23,706 bases of DNA from a virus (IMGVR_UViG_3300022921_000111:1-23706), one strand, 5' to 3'; positions 15,626-22,805 are shown, counted from the stretch's first letter. Program-made: numbers and translations. The notes: a model not told the origin generated them from the sequence alone.

Positions 15626-16216
15626 TTAAGGAATGTTTACCTGTACCCATTGTGAGGAATCAGTGTCTTGATAATAAACATAGAGATAGCCAGTAGCAGA
15701 GTCTAACCAAAGATCTCCGTTATTTGCTGTTGCTGGAGATGATTCTGATATAAATGTTTGTCCACCAGAAGGTCCTTGAATACCCTGTGCACCTGTTGGT
15801 CCTGTCGGACCTGTCGGTCCACTATTTCCAGCCTCTACCCATTGGCCACCATCAACATCTTCATACCAAATAGCTGTTACTGCTGTTTCAGAATTAAACC
15901 ATCCATCACCATCATTAGGTGCTGTAGGTGCTGTAGCAGAAACAAAGAATGCTGCTGCACCAGTGGGACCAGTTGGCCCTGTCGGACCCGTTGGGCCAGT
16001 TGGGCCTTGCTCGCCCTGTGGGCCTACTTCACCCTGTTCTCCGATCTCTCCTTGAGGACCACTAATTGATTCTAATTCATTCCACGCAGCTATACCATCA
16101 CCGATACGAATATTAAAATTGGTTGTGTCATAACCAATTTCACCAAGAGCAAGAACAGGGTTTGCAGCAGCCCACTCTGCTGCAGTTCCTCTACGCTGCT
16201 GAATTCTAGTTGCCAA
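15626..16216 (-). CDS. Collagen-like tail fibre protein, TTG start
   Basis: A 196-residue protein. Residues 1-50, ATRIQQRRGTAAEWAAANPV then LALGEIGYDTT and IRIGDGIAAWNEL, match the short N-terminal repeat found in many phage fibres (like the Mtd N-terminal domain). Residues 53-86 are collagen-like G-X-Y ending in [16 protein letters not shown]. Residues 87-130 and 152-196 are two copies of a module reading (F)(V/I)S...P.....GD.W..S.T......Y.D.D..QWV. A second collagen stretch lies at 133-151. Trimeric fibre is expected from the G-X-Y tracts. The start is TTG with ATGGAGGAATATA upstream; no in-frame ATG exists near it. It directly follows the glycosyltransferase gene. Confidence 0.82.
   Translation of the reverse strand: MATRIQQRRGTAAEWAAANPVLALGEIGYDTTNFNIRIGDGIAAWNELESISGPQGEIGEQGEVGPQGEQGPTGPTGPTGPTGPTGAAAFFVSATAPTAPNDGDGWFNSETAVTAIWYEDVDGGQWVEAGNSGPTGPTGPTGAQGIQGPSGGQTFISESSPATANNGDLWLDSATGYLYVYYQDTDSSQWVQVNIP
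15791..15830 (-). repeat. Second GPT codon repeat of the 196-residue fibre
   Basis: Nine-base units encoding [10 protein letters not shown] at residues 133-142, followed by GAQGIQG. The units are close in sequence to those of the other collagen-like genes in the window. Confidence 0.65.
15959..16060 (-). repeat. Collagen-like G-X-Y codon repeat (main tract of the 196-residue fibre)
   Basis: Eleven consecutive G-X-Y triplets, the last five being GPT. At DNA level the GPT part consists of near-identical 9-bp units with varied third positions (GGC/GGG/GGA, CCC/CCG). Such units can expand or contract by slippage or recombine with similar tracts at 15791-15830, 22501-22532 and 22645-22694. Confidence 0.75.
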
Positions 16217-16243
16217 TATATTCCTCCATAAAAGACTAATCTA

Positions 16244-16252
16244 ATTATAACA
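16244..16252 (-). promoter_or_regulatory. Extended -10 (TGTTATAAT) before the collagen-like fibre gene
   Basis: Perfect TATAAT with TGT extension, 27 nt before the TTG start at 16216, just after the stop of the glycosyltransferase gene. The same nonamer lies before the short tail chaperone (1483-1491). The leader carries ATGGAGGAA as SD. Confidence 0.5.
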
Positions 16253-16254
16253 TG

Positions 16255-17340
16255 CTATTTGCTTACAACTTTGCTAGAATAATGAGCTAGATTGGACTTT
16301 AGTCTTTCGCTAGATGGATTAAGTTTAGATGCTTCTATTCCATATTCTAATGCTTTATCGTATTCCCCGACGGCATAAGCAGAAATAGCAGCCAAATCAT
16401 ATGGAAGGTCTCCCCAAGCATACTCTTCACACAAATATTCTAATGGTCGCTCTTTAATAGCTAATGCCATTTCAGAATACTTTAGGCATTCTTCCCATTT
16501 TTGATTTTCATAATAGAATCTTGCTAAATCAACTATTGGCTCTCTTCTATCTGGTGTCTCCTCAACTGCTTTTATGAACCAGTCTTCCTTTTCCTGCCCA
16601 GTGCTACATTTAGCAATGTATCTCATAGACGCTGAACGCTCTGGCTTCCAAGTAGATCGGGGTAACGAAAGGTGCCTAATAAATTCTTTCTTTGCTTCTT
16701 CAAATTGAAAATGAAAGAAAAGCTCTCTAGCATAATAGTGTGCGTTACGATCATCTAGTGGATCTTCTTCTACTGCCAACCTGAGTAGTGGCATATACTG
16801 TCCACGTGACTTTGTGCTATCTGGGTGATGATGTATCTCTAAATCTACCCAGCTCTGCTTCTCTTCAATTCTGTCTGTAGTTAATACTTCATGAACTGGA
16901 TGTTTCCAACGGTATCCAAATCTAGAATGAATCTTATCTCCGCCATATTGTAGTCCAGGGATAGTTTCTTTTTCATCTTTCCAAGACCATGTATATTGAT
17001 ACCGTGGGCGAGTAGCACCTTCTTTATGAGCTTTTTCTAAATGTTTTCTCCAGCCAGGAAGTAGCACTTCATCCATATCCAAAGCAATGCAGTAGTCAAT
17101 ATCTTCTGGCAACAATGCTAGAGCAGCATTACGAGCATTATCAAAACGCCAAGGTCTGACAAGAATAGAAGCAACCTCTATACCATACTTAGCAGCGGTA
17201 AGCAATGCATCATCTGTGCTGCCAGTATCAGCAATTAAAAGATAGTCAGCATCTTTAGCTGACTCATACCAACGTTCAATAAACTGTTCTTCGTTTAGCG
17301 CAATGGTATATACTGCGACTTTCATACCCTTTTTAGTCAT
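16255..17340 (-). CDS. GT2-type glycosyltransferase with helical-repeat (TPR-like) C-terminus
   Basis: A 361-residue cytoplasmic-type protein with no signal or membrane segment. Residues 6-200 form a GT-A domain: VAVYTIALNEEQFIERW, then DTGSTD (38-43), RFDNARNAAL (65-74) and DMDE (88-91), the D.D metal and nucleotide-sugar motif. HPVHE follows in the acceptor side. Residues about 210-355 consist of helix pairs like TPRs (ARFYYENQKWEECLKYSEMAL, AYAVGEYDKALEYGIEASKLNP). The build resembles SunS-like peptide glycosyltransferases and similar phage enzymes. The context, between fibre genes and directly upstream of a GPT-repeat collagen-like gene, suggests that it glycosylates a virion protein. The sugar and target are unknown. 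The start is ATG at 17340; a second ATG lies 5 codons in. Confidence 0.85.
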   Translation of the reverse strand: MTKKGMKVAVYTIALNEEQFIERWYESAKDADYLLIADTGSTDDALLTAAKYGIEVASILVRPWRFDNARNAALALLPEDIDYCIALDMDEVLLPGWRKHLEKAHKEGATRPRYQYTWSWKDEKETIPGLQYGGDKIHSRFGYRWKHPVHEVLTTDRIEEKQSWVDLEIHHHPDSTKSRGQYMPLLRLAVEEDPLDDRNAHYYARELFFHFQFEEAKKEFIRHLSLPRSTWKPERSASMRYIAKCSTGQEKEDWFIKAVEETPDRREPIVDLARFYYENQKWEECLKYSEMALAIKERPLEYLCEEYAWGDLPYDLAAISAYAVGEYDKALEYGIEASKLNPSSERLKSNLAHYSSKVVSK

Positions 17341-17344
17341 AGAG

Positions 17345-17833
17345 CTAGTCTATCACAACAAGAGTCCAGGATTGCGTTTCTTCTATCCACTGATACATAT
17401 TTCCATCATCTGGTGGTGGGAATGGTGGCTGCCATTCTGCAGCATCATCATTCCATGTCCAGGACAGATATGGTTGTTCTGGTATTGGAACCTCTAGCGG
17501 CAAAATTTCTGAAAATGATTCTCCAGCATTTTCTGCCCAAGCATCTATATAATATGTTCTATTAGGTCTGAAACCAAATACTCTTGATATTTCTAAATAA
17601 GTTTGATCTGTAGCAATATATTGCATAGTATTCTTTGGATATTCCTCGCCACCGAAAGGTATACCGTCAAAAGAAATAGCATACCCAAACTTTAGATTAT
17701 CGAACTCAACTTCTTCAGAACCATTTTGTTTAAAATTAAAATAAAAGTCAACATAGTCATCATATGGGTCAACCATAGACGTATCTATGTTCCAATCTTT
17801 ATTGATAGTATCAAAATTTATTTTTACTTTCAT
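17345..17833 (-). CDS. Virion-associated protein with Trp-rich C-terminal motif
   Basis: A 162-residue acidic protein. Residues 1-115 are beta-type (MKVKINFDTINKDWNID, VDFYFNFKQNG, YYIDAWAENAGESFSE) and resemble a single Ig/FN-like domain. The C-terminus, PYLSWTWNDDAAEWQPPFPPPDDGNMYQWIEETQSW, carries the W.WN....W.pP.p.PdDG..Y.W.E....W motif that I recall from small virion proteins of aquatic cyanophages and other marine phages. Its function there is not known to me. It starts 2 bases after the previous stop without a good SD, and ends 4 bases before the glycosyltransferase start, so it is co-expressed with both the Gly-rich adhesin and the enzyme. Confidence 0.65.
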   Translation of the reverse strand: MKVKINFDTINKDWNIDTSMVDPYDDYVDFYFNFKQNGSEEVEFDNLKFGYAISFDGIPFGGEEYPKNTMQYIATDQTYLEISRVFGFRPNRTYYIDAWAENAGESFSEILPLEVPIPEQPYLSWTWNDDAAEWQPPFPPPDDGNMYQWIEETQSWTLVVID

Positions 17834-17835
17834 AT

Positions 17836-18792
17836 CTACCCGTAACTTAGTATATATCTAATTGAAACAATTCCAGAACCGCCAGCTGCACCACCTTTGG
17901 AACCTGCCGCTGTTGAGAAGTATGCTGATCCACCAGCACCGCCACCACGACCATCTGTTCCAGCAATACCGCTGTTTATTCCAGTCCTACCAGCTGCGCC
18001 ACCACCAAAGCCACCAGCACCAGCAGTCAGTCTACCAGACCCACCGCCACCGCCACCATACCTTACGTTTGTTCCAGTTGGTATGCGGTTAAACTGTCCA
18101 ACTCCGCCATCACCACCATCATTAGTTGCAGCATCAGCACCAGCAGCAGCAGCACCACCCCCACCTCCAGCACCACCCTGAGACGTTCCATATGGTCCAG
18201 AAGCACCACCAGCATACCCCTGCCCAGCAGTTCCATCTCCACCAGCAGTTCCAGTACTACCATTACCAGTTCCACCACCAGAACCACCAGAGTTTGCAGG
18301 CTTAGTAAAGTATGATGTTCTACCACCACCGCCTTGGCTGGTTTTTCCATTAAATGATGAGTTTTCTCCATTAGAACCACCACCAGTTCCACCACTACCA
18401 CCAGCACCACCATCACCCACTGTTACGGTATAGCTTCCAGATGTCAAAAACATTCTTGACTCAGCAGAAGCACCACCACCAGAACCATGGTCGCCAGAAT
18501 CTGTTCCCTGTGCATTTGACCTAAATCCTCCTCCACCACCACCACCAGCTAAAGTAACGTCATCTTTAGAAGCACCGCTACCACCACCACCAGCGACAAT
18601 AAGATACTGAACCTCTCCAGTAGTTCCAGGATCAGTAACGGTAAAAGTTGAGCTTCCAACTGTAGTAAAAGTATGCACTTTCCAAGTTATTCCAGTAGAG
18701 CCAGTGTAAGTGCTTACTGTTCCACCAGTGGCCTGTATTGGCTCCCAAACCAAACCTAGTGATGCAGGGCTTCTAAATCCATGAAGAGGCAT
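17836..18792 (-). CDS. Glycine-rich adhesin-like protein (first copy type)
   Basis: A 318-residue protein. Residues 1-70 are an attachment-type beta domain: PLHGFRSPASLGLVWEPIQ, then ITWKVHTFTTVGSSTFTVTDPG and EVQYLIVAGGGG. Residues about 68-310 are glycine runs with Ser, Ala, Asn, Asp and aromatic breaks (LAGGGGGGGFRS, GSGGGTGNGSTGTAGG, RYGGGGGGSGRL), ending GSGIVSIRYILSYG. The C-terminal GGSG(I/V)V.(I/F)RY is shared with the 301-residue Gly-rich protein, while the N-termini differ apart from general type. Polyglycine-II packing as in S16 gp38 adhesins is the likely fold, by inference. The start overlaps the stop of the 193-residue gene as TAATG with GAGGAG upstream. Confidence 0.75.
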   Translation of the reverse strand: MPLHGFRSPASLGLVWEPIQATGGTVSTYTGSTGITWKVHTFTTVGSSTFTVTDPGTTGEVQYLIVAGGGGSGASKDDVTLAGGGGGGGFRSNAQGTDSGDHGSGGGASAESRMFLTSGSYTVTVGDGGAGGSGGTGGGSNGENSSFNGKTSQGGGGRTSYFTKPANSGGSGGGTGNGSTGTAGGDGTAGQGYAGGASGPYGTSQGGAGGGGGAAAAGADAATNDGGDGGVGQFNRIPTGTNVRYGGGGGGSGRLTAGAGGFGGGAAGRTGINSGIAGTDGRGGGAGGSAYFSTAAGSKGGAAGGSGIVSIRYILSYG

Positions 18793-19373
18793 TATAGCTC
18801 CTCAATGTATGCTGCTACGCATCCCGTATCTGATGTGGTGAATGATGTAACTGTTAAGATACCAGTTTTCCCAGCGGTAATTGATGTCGGGATAATGCCA
18901 ACAAATGTCCAGTTTGCTGGGTATGAGAATGTTCTGTCTGATGCACCAGTGTTAACAATTCTTAGTGTTTTGATTCCACCAGCAATATAGTTACTTCCAG
19001 TGATAGTTAAGGCTTCATCAATTGAAACGGTATACAAGCCAGTGTCTGAGGAGAAGTCAAGGTTTAAAGTTCCTGGGCTGCTAGATGTTGTTACATCAAT
19101 ATCATAGTTTGGTGCAGAAATAATACTAGAGCTATCAAGGCTTGTTAGATCATTTATGTCATAAGAGTAGGTAATTGTTTCATTTACCCAATTTCCACTG
19201 GCATTATCATATACTAGAAAATCTCCATCAGATGGGGTTGGAACGGTAACATCGGAAAGATCGTTGAACTCTGTAATGGTTAGCTGTCGTCTCCAAATGC
19301 CAGCTGTTGCATCCCAATAAAAATTATCATATGTGTCACCATCGCTAGGTGAACTGGGAAAGTCTAATGCCAT
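18792..19373 (-). CDS. Fibre-associated protein with FP..P..GD and LSDV modules
   Basis: A 193-residue protein. Residues 1-32 (MALDFPSSPSDGDTYDNFYWDATAGIWR) are the FP.SPS.GD..W.W module shared with proteins at 15594 and 22805. Residues about 36-68 (FNDLSDVTVPTPSDGDFLVYDNASGNWVNE) are an LSDV module shared with the two collagen-like proteins at the right end. The rest is a beta domain (TLNLDFSSDTGLYTVSIDEALTITGSNYIAGGIKTLRIVNTGA) typical of phage fibre tips. The SD GAAGGAG and a TATAAT box 19 nt before the ATG mirror those of the 71-residue gene. It overlaps the Gly-rich gene that follows, so the pair is probably a functional unit. Confidence 0.72.
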   Translation of the reverse strand: MALDFPSSPSDGDTYDNFYWDATAGIWRRQLTITEFNDLSDVTVPTPSDGDFLVYDNASGNWVNETITYSYDINDLTSLDSSSIISAPNYDIDVTTSSSPGTLNLDFSSDTGLYTVSIDEALTITGSNYIAGGIKTLRIVNTGASDRTFSYPANWTFVGIIPTSITAGKTGILTVTSFTTSDTGCVAAYIEEL

Positions 19374-19392
19374 ACAAACTCCTTCAGTATTA

Positions 19393-19398
19393 ATTATA
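19393..19398 (-). promoter_or_regulatory. -10 candidate (TATAAT) before the 193-residue / Gly-rich pair
   Basis: TATAAT on the minus strand, 19 nt before the ATG at 19373, with TGAAGGAGT as SD in the leader. The layout parallels the box at 15615-15620 before the second cassette. Confidence 0.45.
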
Positions 19399-19411
19399 CA
19401 CTATTTTGTCT

Positions 19412-19849
19412 TTATGATTCTGGATATAGCTCTGGCCAAACAATATTATATGGGTCTGTTTGCGACTGAGGTATATCTCTAAGTTCCTGGCGGTATATGA
19501 CATATTCTTCTGGAACAGGAACTCCAGCCTCATATGACTTAAGAACAATGAAATCTGTTTCTGATAGAAGCCTATCTCTTTGATTTCTGATTAGCTCCCA
19601 CTGCCCCTCAATCTCAAAATCAATTTCTTCTTGAGTTTTATCTCTAACATTCCAAGACATAGACTCCTGAACCCAGGTCACTACCTTGGTATTATCTACT
19701 GATGGCTTTTGATCTACCTCAAAATATCCAGCAGACTGCAAATCTTCTGCTGTAAAGGTTGTCTTATCAGTTTTTGTAGTGCCATCTGGCATACGTAGCC
19801 TGGAAGGCATAATCGATGGGTATGCTCCGTTATAAGAATAAAGTTTCAT
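19412..19849 (-). CDS. Tail fibre assembly-like protein
   Basis: A 145-residue protein, MKLYSYNGAYPSIMPSRLRMPDG. The C-terminal half, WELIRNQRDRLLSETDFIVLKSYEAG then EEYVIYRQELRDIP and NIVWPELP-like YP, matches the R..RD.LL..TD.....YR..LRDIP....WP pattern of phage tail fibre assembly and related chaperone-like proteins. Those proteins help trimeric fibres fold and may stay out of the virion. The N-terminal part contains a WVQESMSWNV segment that resembles the Trp motif of the 162-residue protein. It lies 6 bases after the previous stop; no strong SD is seen. The neighbouring fibre genes on both sides fit the role. Confidence 0.72.
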   Translation of the reverse strand: MKLYSYNGAYPSIMPSRLRMPDGTTKTDKTTFTAEDLQSAGYFEVDQKPSVDNTKVVTWVQESMSWNVRDKTQEEIDFEIEGQWELIRNQRDRLLSETDFIVLKSYEAGVPVPEEYVIYRQELRDIPQSQTDPYNIVWPELYPES

Positions 19850-19855
19850 AATACT

Positions 19856-20635
19856 CTATGATACCACCAAATAAAAACCAGTAAGCGATTGTCTACCAGT
19901 ATCGTCAGTCGATATTGAAATATCTAATGTCTGAGAATTGTTAAAAATTGTGTAGCCAATTGTCATATTGCCATTGTCAATGATATCTGAATATGGCGAC
20001 ATTGTTAGTGTCGGCTCCTGAGAAGGTGGTCTACCAACTAGATTGGCTATTGCTATAACAAAACCAGAGCCAGTAGAAGAAGATATGCTCGAAGAATATG
20101 TGCTTGGGCCTTTATTGTTGCTATAGCCATAGCTATCAACATTTACAAATTCTTTTTGTGTAGAAAATACAGCTATACCGCAAGAAAAAATAGTTGAAAC
20201 TGCAGACGATATTGATACGGTAGATCCAGCATCGCCATTTTCTAATATTTTATAGTAAGAGTATACTCTAGGGTATTCTCCGCTGTCTCCAGCACCTATT
20301 AATGTCCAACCAGATGGGGTTGTTTGAGATGCACTAGAGCTATCTCCAGCAGCAAATAAAACAGCAAGATCACCACTTTTTGCATCAGACGGTATCGTAG
20401 CTGTAAAAGTAGAATCAGTGCCCCCCTCAAAAGAAGTGCTTAACAGTTCAACAAATCTTATTTTCTTTTCAAACTGAGTTGTGCTATTTAGATTCCAAAT
20501 GCCCTCGGCATCATTATAGCTAAAATCAGAAACGTTAACTGGTCTTGGTGCTATATCAGAAGAGCTAAGCTTATCCCATTCCTTAAAAAACCTTTTCTTA
20601 CCTTTACGAAAACCACCAAACCTACTTTTTGACAT
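19856..20635 (-). CDS. Beta-rich fibre / virion-associated protein
   Basis: A 259-residue protein. A basic N-terminus (MSKSRFGGFRKGKKRFFKEWDKL) precedes DFSYNDAEGIWNLNSTTQFEKK, which resembles the RYQDGIWNLQSI segment of the preceding 433-residue protein. Residues about 65-259 are a beta sandwich: STFTATIPSDAKSGDLAVLFAAGDSSS, PSGWTLIGAGDSGEYPRVYSYYKI, GSTVSISS, STGSGFVIAIANLVG, ending LTGFYLVVS. The GD...L.AA....P.GWT.I......Y..YYKI.....G.T pattern is found in many phage fibre proteins. It resembles the first domain of the 433-residue protein. It begins 2 bases after the previous stop (TAATAATG) and has no clear SD. Confidence 0.65.
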   Translation of the reverse strand: MSKSRFGGFRKGKKRFFKEWDKLSSSDIAPRPVNVSDFSYNDAEGIWNLNSTTQFEKKIRFVELLSTSFEGGTDSTFTATIPSDAKSGDLAVLFAAGDSSSASQTTPSGWTLIGAGDSGEYPRVYSYYKILENGDAGSTVSISSAVSTIFSCGIAVFSTQKEFVNVDSYGYSNNKGPSTYSSSISSSTGSGFVIAIANLVGRPPSQEPTLTMSPYSDIIDNGNMTIGYTIFNNSQTLDISISTDDTGRQSLTGFYLVVS

Positions 20636-20637
20636 TA

Positions 20638-21939
20638 TTAATCACCAAACCCAGACAAATCTAATGTTTGATAATCCCCCTGCCAAGTTCTTATCTGATG
20701 AATTAGTCCAGTAAAATCTACCTCATACGATGCCTCAAGATCAGCAACGTTAGACGAGATGGTTCCAAATCCACAGTCATTTGATCCAGAAACTGTGCTA
20801 GAGGAGCCATCTGTAATATCAGAACCAAGAAAATCTAGCCCAGTAAAACTTCCACGTCCACCGAGTTGTGCATATACAGAAAGCTTATATTGTGATGCAT
20901 CAACAACAAAGTAGTAAGTAACAAAAGTATTCAAATAATCAGAAATATCAACTTCTACAAATGCTGCTCCAGCATCAGTATTCCATGCAGAATTTCCAGT
21001 TGTAGTAAATGCCCTAGCCCTAAGAGTCCCAGAATCAACACCAGCAGAAAACCCAGCACCACCAGAACCACCTATATCAAAAAGAATTCCAGAATCTGAA
21101 GAACCGATAACAGCATCCACAGCAACAAGAACATCAGAAGAGTTATTTTCTCCAGGCCCAGTGCTTGGCATAGACTTAATTGTTTTATAAGGTGTTCCGT
21201 ATCTAGACTCTTTATCATCTAAAGAAGACTCGATTATAGACTGTAAATTCCAAATTCCATCCTGATACCTTTTTTCTACAGCTGGGATAAACTGAACATA
21301 GCATGAAGCAACAGCGTTTCGACCACCATCGCTAGCATCCCAGGTTGCATTTACTGGGGTATCTCCGCTATTAAAAACCCATGCGGCAACATGAAAATTA
21401 TTAGAAACAGTTACTTCATAATCAGCAGTTGGTGATGTCGAAGGAAAGCTTCCACCATTAACATAGTAAGAAGCAAAACCAAAAACTGGGGTGTCAACAC
21501 CAGACATAGATATAGTTTGAGAAGCAGGATCGTTTCTTGTCGATTGGCTATTTGAGCTTCCGAACAAAGCTACAGAATCTTTATCTGGCCTTAGAATAGC
21601 CCAGTAATGATTATTATAATAATTAAAAGTATATGTGCTACTAGAATCTGCTGCAGAAAGTTTAGCATAGCTAATCTGAGTTCCAACGTCGCTTTCTCCA
21701 GCTCCGTCTGTTGATGCAGCAATCACTAAACCATCTGGTTTATCAGAAACATGTCCAGCATCTGTAGAACCAGAAAATATAAGAAAATAATCATTATCTA
21801 AAACAGTTGGAACAGTGACAGTTGTTCCAGAAACAGACCCTACACTAATAATAGAAACTGATGTCAAGTCTGTATTTTTATTTTCAAGATAGCTTGTTGT
21901 AGTTCCAACATATCCACCATTAAGATATACGCTTTCCAT
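20638..21939 (-). CDS. Two-domain fibre protein (beta sandwich plus ConA-like)
   Basis: A 433-residue protein, MESVYLNGGYVGTTTSYLENK. Residues about 35-215 are a beta-sandwich (VTVPTVLDNDYFLIFSGSTDAGHVSDKPDGLVIAAS, TQISYAKLSAADSSSTYTF, VAAWVFNSGDTPVNATW, NAVASCYVQFIP) related in layout to the following 259-residue protein. Residues about 222-240 hold RYQDGIWNLQSIIESSL. Residues about 260-433 look concanavalin/LamG-like: VLVAVDAVIGSSDSGILFDIGG, TYYFVVDASQYKLSVYAQLGG, ending IHQIRTWQGDYQTLDLSGFGD. Such modules bind glycans on fibres. It starts 2 bases after the previous stop (TAATAATG), coupled. Assigned by fold pattern only; precise structure unknown. Confidence 0.65.
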   Translation of the reverse strand: MESVYLNGGYVGTTTSYLENKNTDLTSVSIISVGSVSGTTVTVPTVLDNDYFLIFSGSTDAGHVSDKPDGLVIAASTDGAGESDVGTQISYAKLSAADSSSTYTFNYYNNHYWAILRPDKDSVALFGSSNSQSTRNDPASQTISMSGVDTPVFGFASYYVNGGSFPSTSPTADYEVTVSNNFHVAAWVFNSGDTPVNATWDASDGGRNAVASCYVQFIPAVEKRYQDGIWNLQSIIESSLDDKESRYGTPYKTIKSMPSTGPGENNSSDVLVAVDAVIGSSDSGILFDIGGSGGAGFSAGVDSGTLRARAFTTTGNSAWNTDAGAAFVEVDISDYLNTFVTYYFVVDASQYKLSVYAQLGGRGSFTGLDFLGSDITDGSSSTVSGSNDCGFGTISSNVADLEASYEVDFTGLIHQIRTWQGDYQTLDLSGFGD

Positions 21940-21941
21940 TA

Positions 21942-22301
21942 TTAGCTAATTTCTTCGTAAGAGCATACCGCCTGTAAATCCCCATCAGCAGAAGCTAGAC
22001 ATCTAAGAGAATCACCTTCTTCAAGATAAATAGATGTATCTTTAGATACTACAACTAGTGAAGCATCTGCTGGCACAGTAATAGTATTTGCAAGCTTATA
22101 AGAAGTTGAGCTTCTAAAAAAATCAACGGTAACGTCTGCTGAGTTAGTTCCATCTATGTTAGAAATTACAAGAGAATTAATTTTAATAATTTTACCACTA
22201 GCTGCGGTATTTTCAACAATGGCAGCAGCACTAGTGGTAACAGACTGAACTGCTGTCTTACCATAAATACTTACTACGTTAACGATGTTAGGATTTGCCA
22301 T
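21942..22301 (-). CDS. Small virion protein of a type recalled from marine and cyanophages
   Basis: A 119-residue beta-rich protein: MANPNIVNVVSIYGKTAVQSVTTSAAAIVENTAASGKIIKINSLVISNIDGTNSADVTVDFF, then KLANTITVPADASLVVVSKDTSIYLEEGDSLRCLASADGDLQAVCSYEEIS. I recall close relatives in aquatic phages, where they are annotated as virion structural proteins; I know of no specific function. The MAN.NIVNV.SI.GKTA opening and SYEEIS end are the signatures. No SD precedes the ATG. TGGTACAAT ends 6 nt upstream, so the transcript is probably leaderless and may include the coupled 433- and 259-residue genes. Confidence 0.78.
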   Translation of the reverse strand: MANPNIVNVVSIYGKTAVQSVTTSAAAIVENTAASGKIIKINSLVISNIDGTNSADVTVDFFRSSTSYKLANTITVPADASLVVVSKDTSIYLEEGDSLRCLASADGDLQAVCSYEEIS

Positions 22302-22307
22302 AAAACT

Positions 22308-22316
22308 ATTGTACCA
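22308..22316 (-). promoter_or_regulatory. Extended -10 (TGGTACAAT), 6 nt before ATG: leaderless promoter candidate
   Basis: Followed by AGTTTT and the ATG at 22301. The nonamer and its 6-nt distance are identical to those at 2207-2215, about 20 kb away before the long tail chaperone. No SD is present. Confidence 0.55.
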
Positions 22317-22319
22317 TTT

Positions 22320-22805
22320 CTATCCGAAAACCATTGCTAAAGCTATAGACTTACCAGGGGTAACTAGGCCAGCCTCAGAAGGTGTTTGATTTATCCATTC
22401 AGAAGAATTATTATCATAAGCCAAAATTTCATTATCAGCTGGAGTATTTATAGTAACGTCAGAAAGATCATCAAGAGTTGCTGACCCCAGGCTACCAGCT
22501 GGTCCAGTAGGTCCAGTAGGTCCTGTAGGTCCTTGAGGTATAGCAAAATCCAATACCTGGTTACCTGCTGGTCCAGCGATAGACACTGATGCTGTTCCAC
22601 CAGGATCTTCAGTAGTTACCGTTCCAAGAGATATAGTTGTTTCTGGACCTGTAGGTCCTGTAGGTCCTAGCGGTCCAGTAGGGCCTGTTGGACCGACAAC
22701 TGTAGTTACAACACCTTGCCATACAGATCCAGTCCACTTCCATGTTTTTCCAGAAGCGGTGAATTCGTCATCAACTGATGGTGAGTCTGGGAAGTCTATA
22801 GCCAT
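22320..22805 (-). CDS. Collagen-like fibre protein with FP and LSDV modules
   Basis: A 161-residue protein. Residues 1-33 ([30 protein letters not shown]) are the FP.SPS module. Collagen-like GPT/GPL triplets lie at 38-54 and GPT/GPA at 92-104, separated by a small beta module ([33 protein letters not shown]) common in collagen-like phage fibres. Residues about 111-140 are the LSDV module ([29 protein letters not shown]). The protein ends [12 protein letters not shown], similar to the end of the 192-residue protein. No SD; TATAAT ends 6 nt before the ATG. Trimeric fibre expected. Confidence 0.8.
   Translation of the reverse strand: MAIDFPDSPSVDDEFTASGKTWKWTGSVWQGVVTTVVGPTGPTGPLGPTGPTGPETTISLGTVTTEDPGGTASVSIAGPAGNQVLDFAIPQGPTGPTGPTGPAGSLGSATLDDLSDVTINTPADNEILAYDNNSSEWINQTPSEAGLVTPGKSIALAMVFG
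22501..22532 (-). repeat. GPT 9-bp tandem repeat in the 161-residue fibre gene
   Basis: About 3.5 units of a 9-base repeat (forward unit GGTCCAGTA / GGTCCTGTA) encoding [11 protein letters not shown]. The units are almost identical to each other and to those at 22645-22694. Confidence 0.75.
22645..22694 (-). repeat. Second GPT/GPL 9-bp repeat in the 161-residue fibre gene
   Basis: About 5.5 nine-base units encoding [17 protein letters not shown], one unit altered (GPL). The short direct repeats flank the beta module at about residues 55-91, so recombination between the two tracts could delete that module in frame. Confidence 0.7.

Noticed and set aside
15626-16216. Diversity-generating retroelement, suggested by the Mtd-like N-terminus
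   Set aside because: No reverse transcriptase, template repeat or matching variable repeat was seen in the window.
14474-18792. CRISPR-like or satellite array suggested by dense CCACCACCG repeats
   Set aside because: The repeats are in-frame glycine codons of two open genes without spacers.
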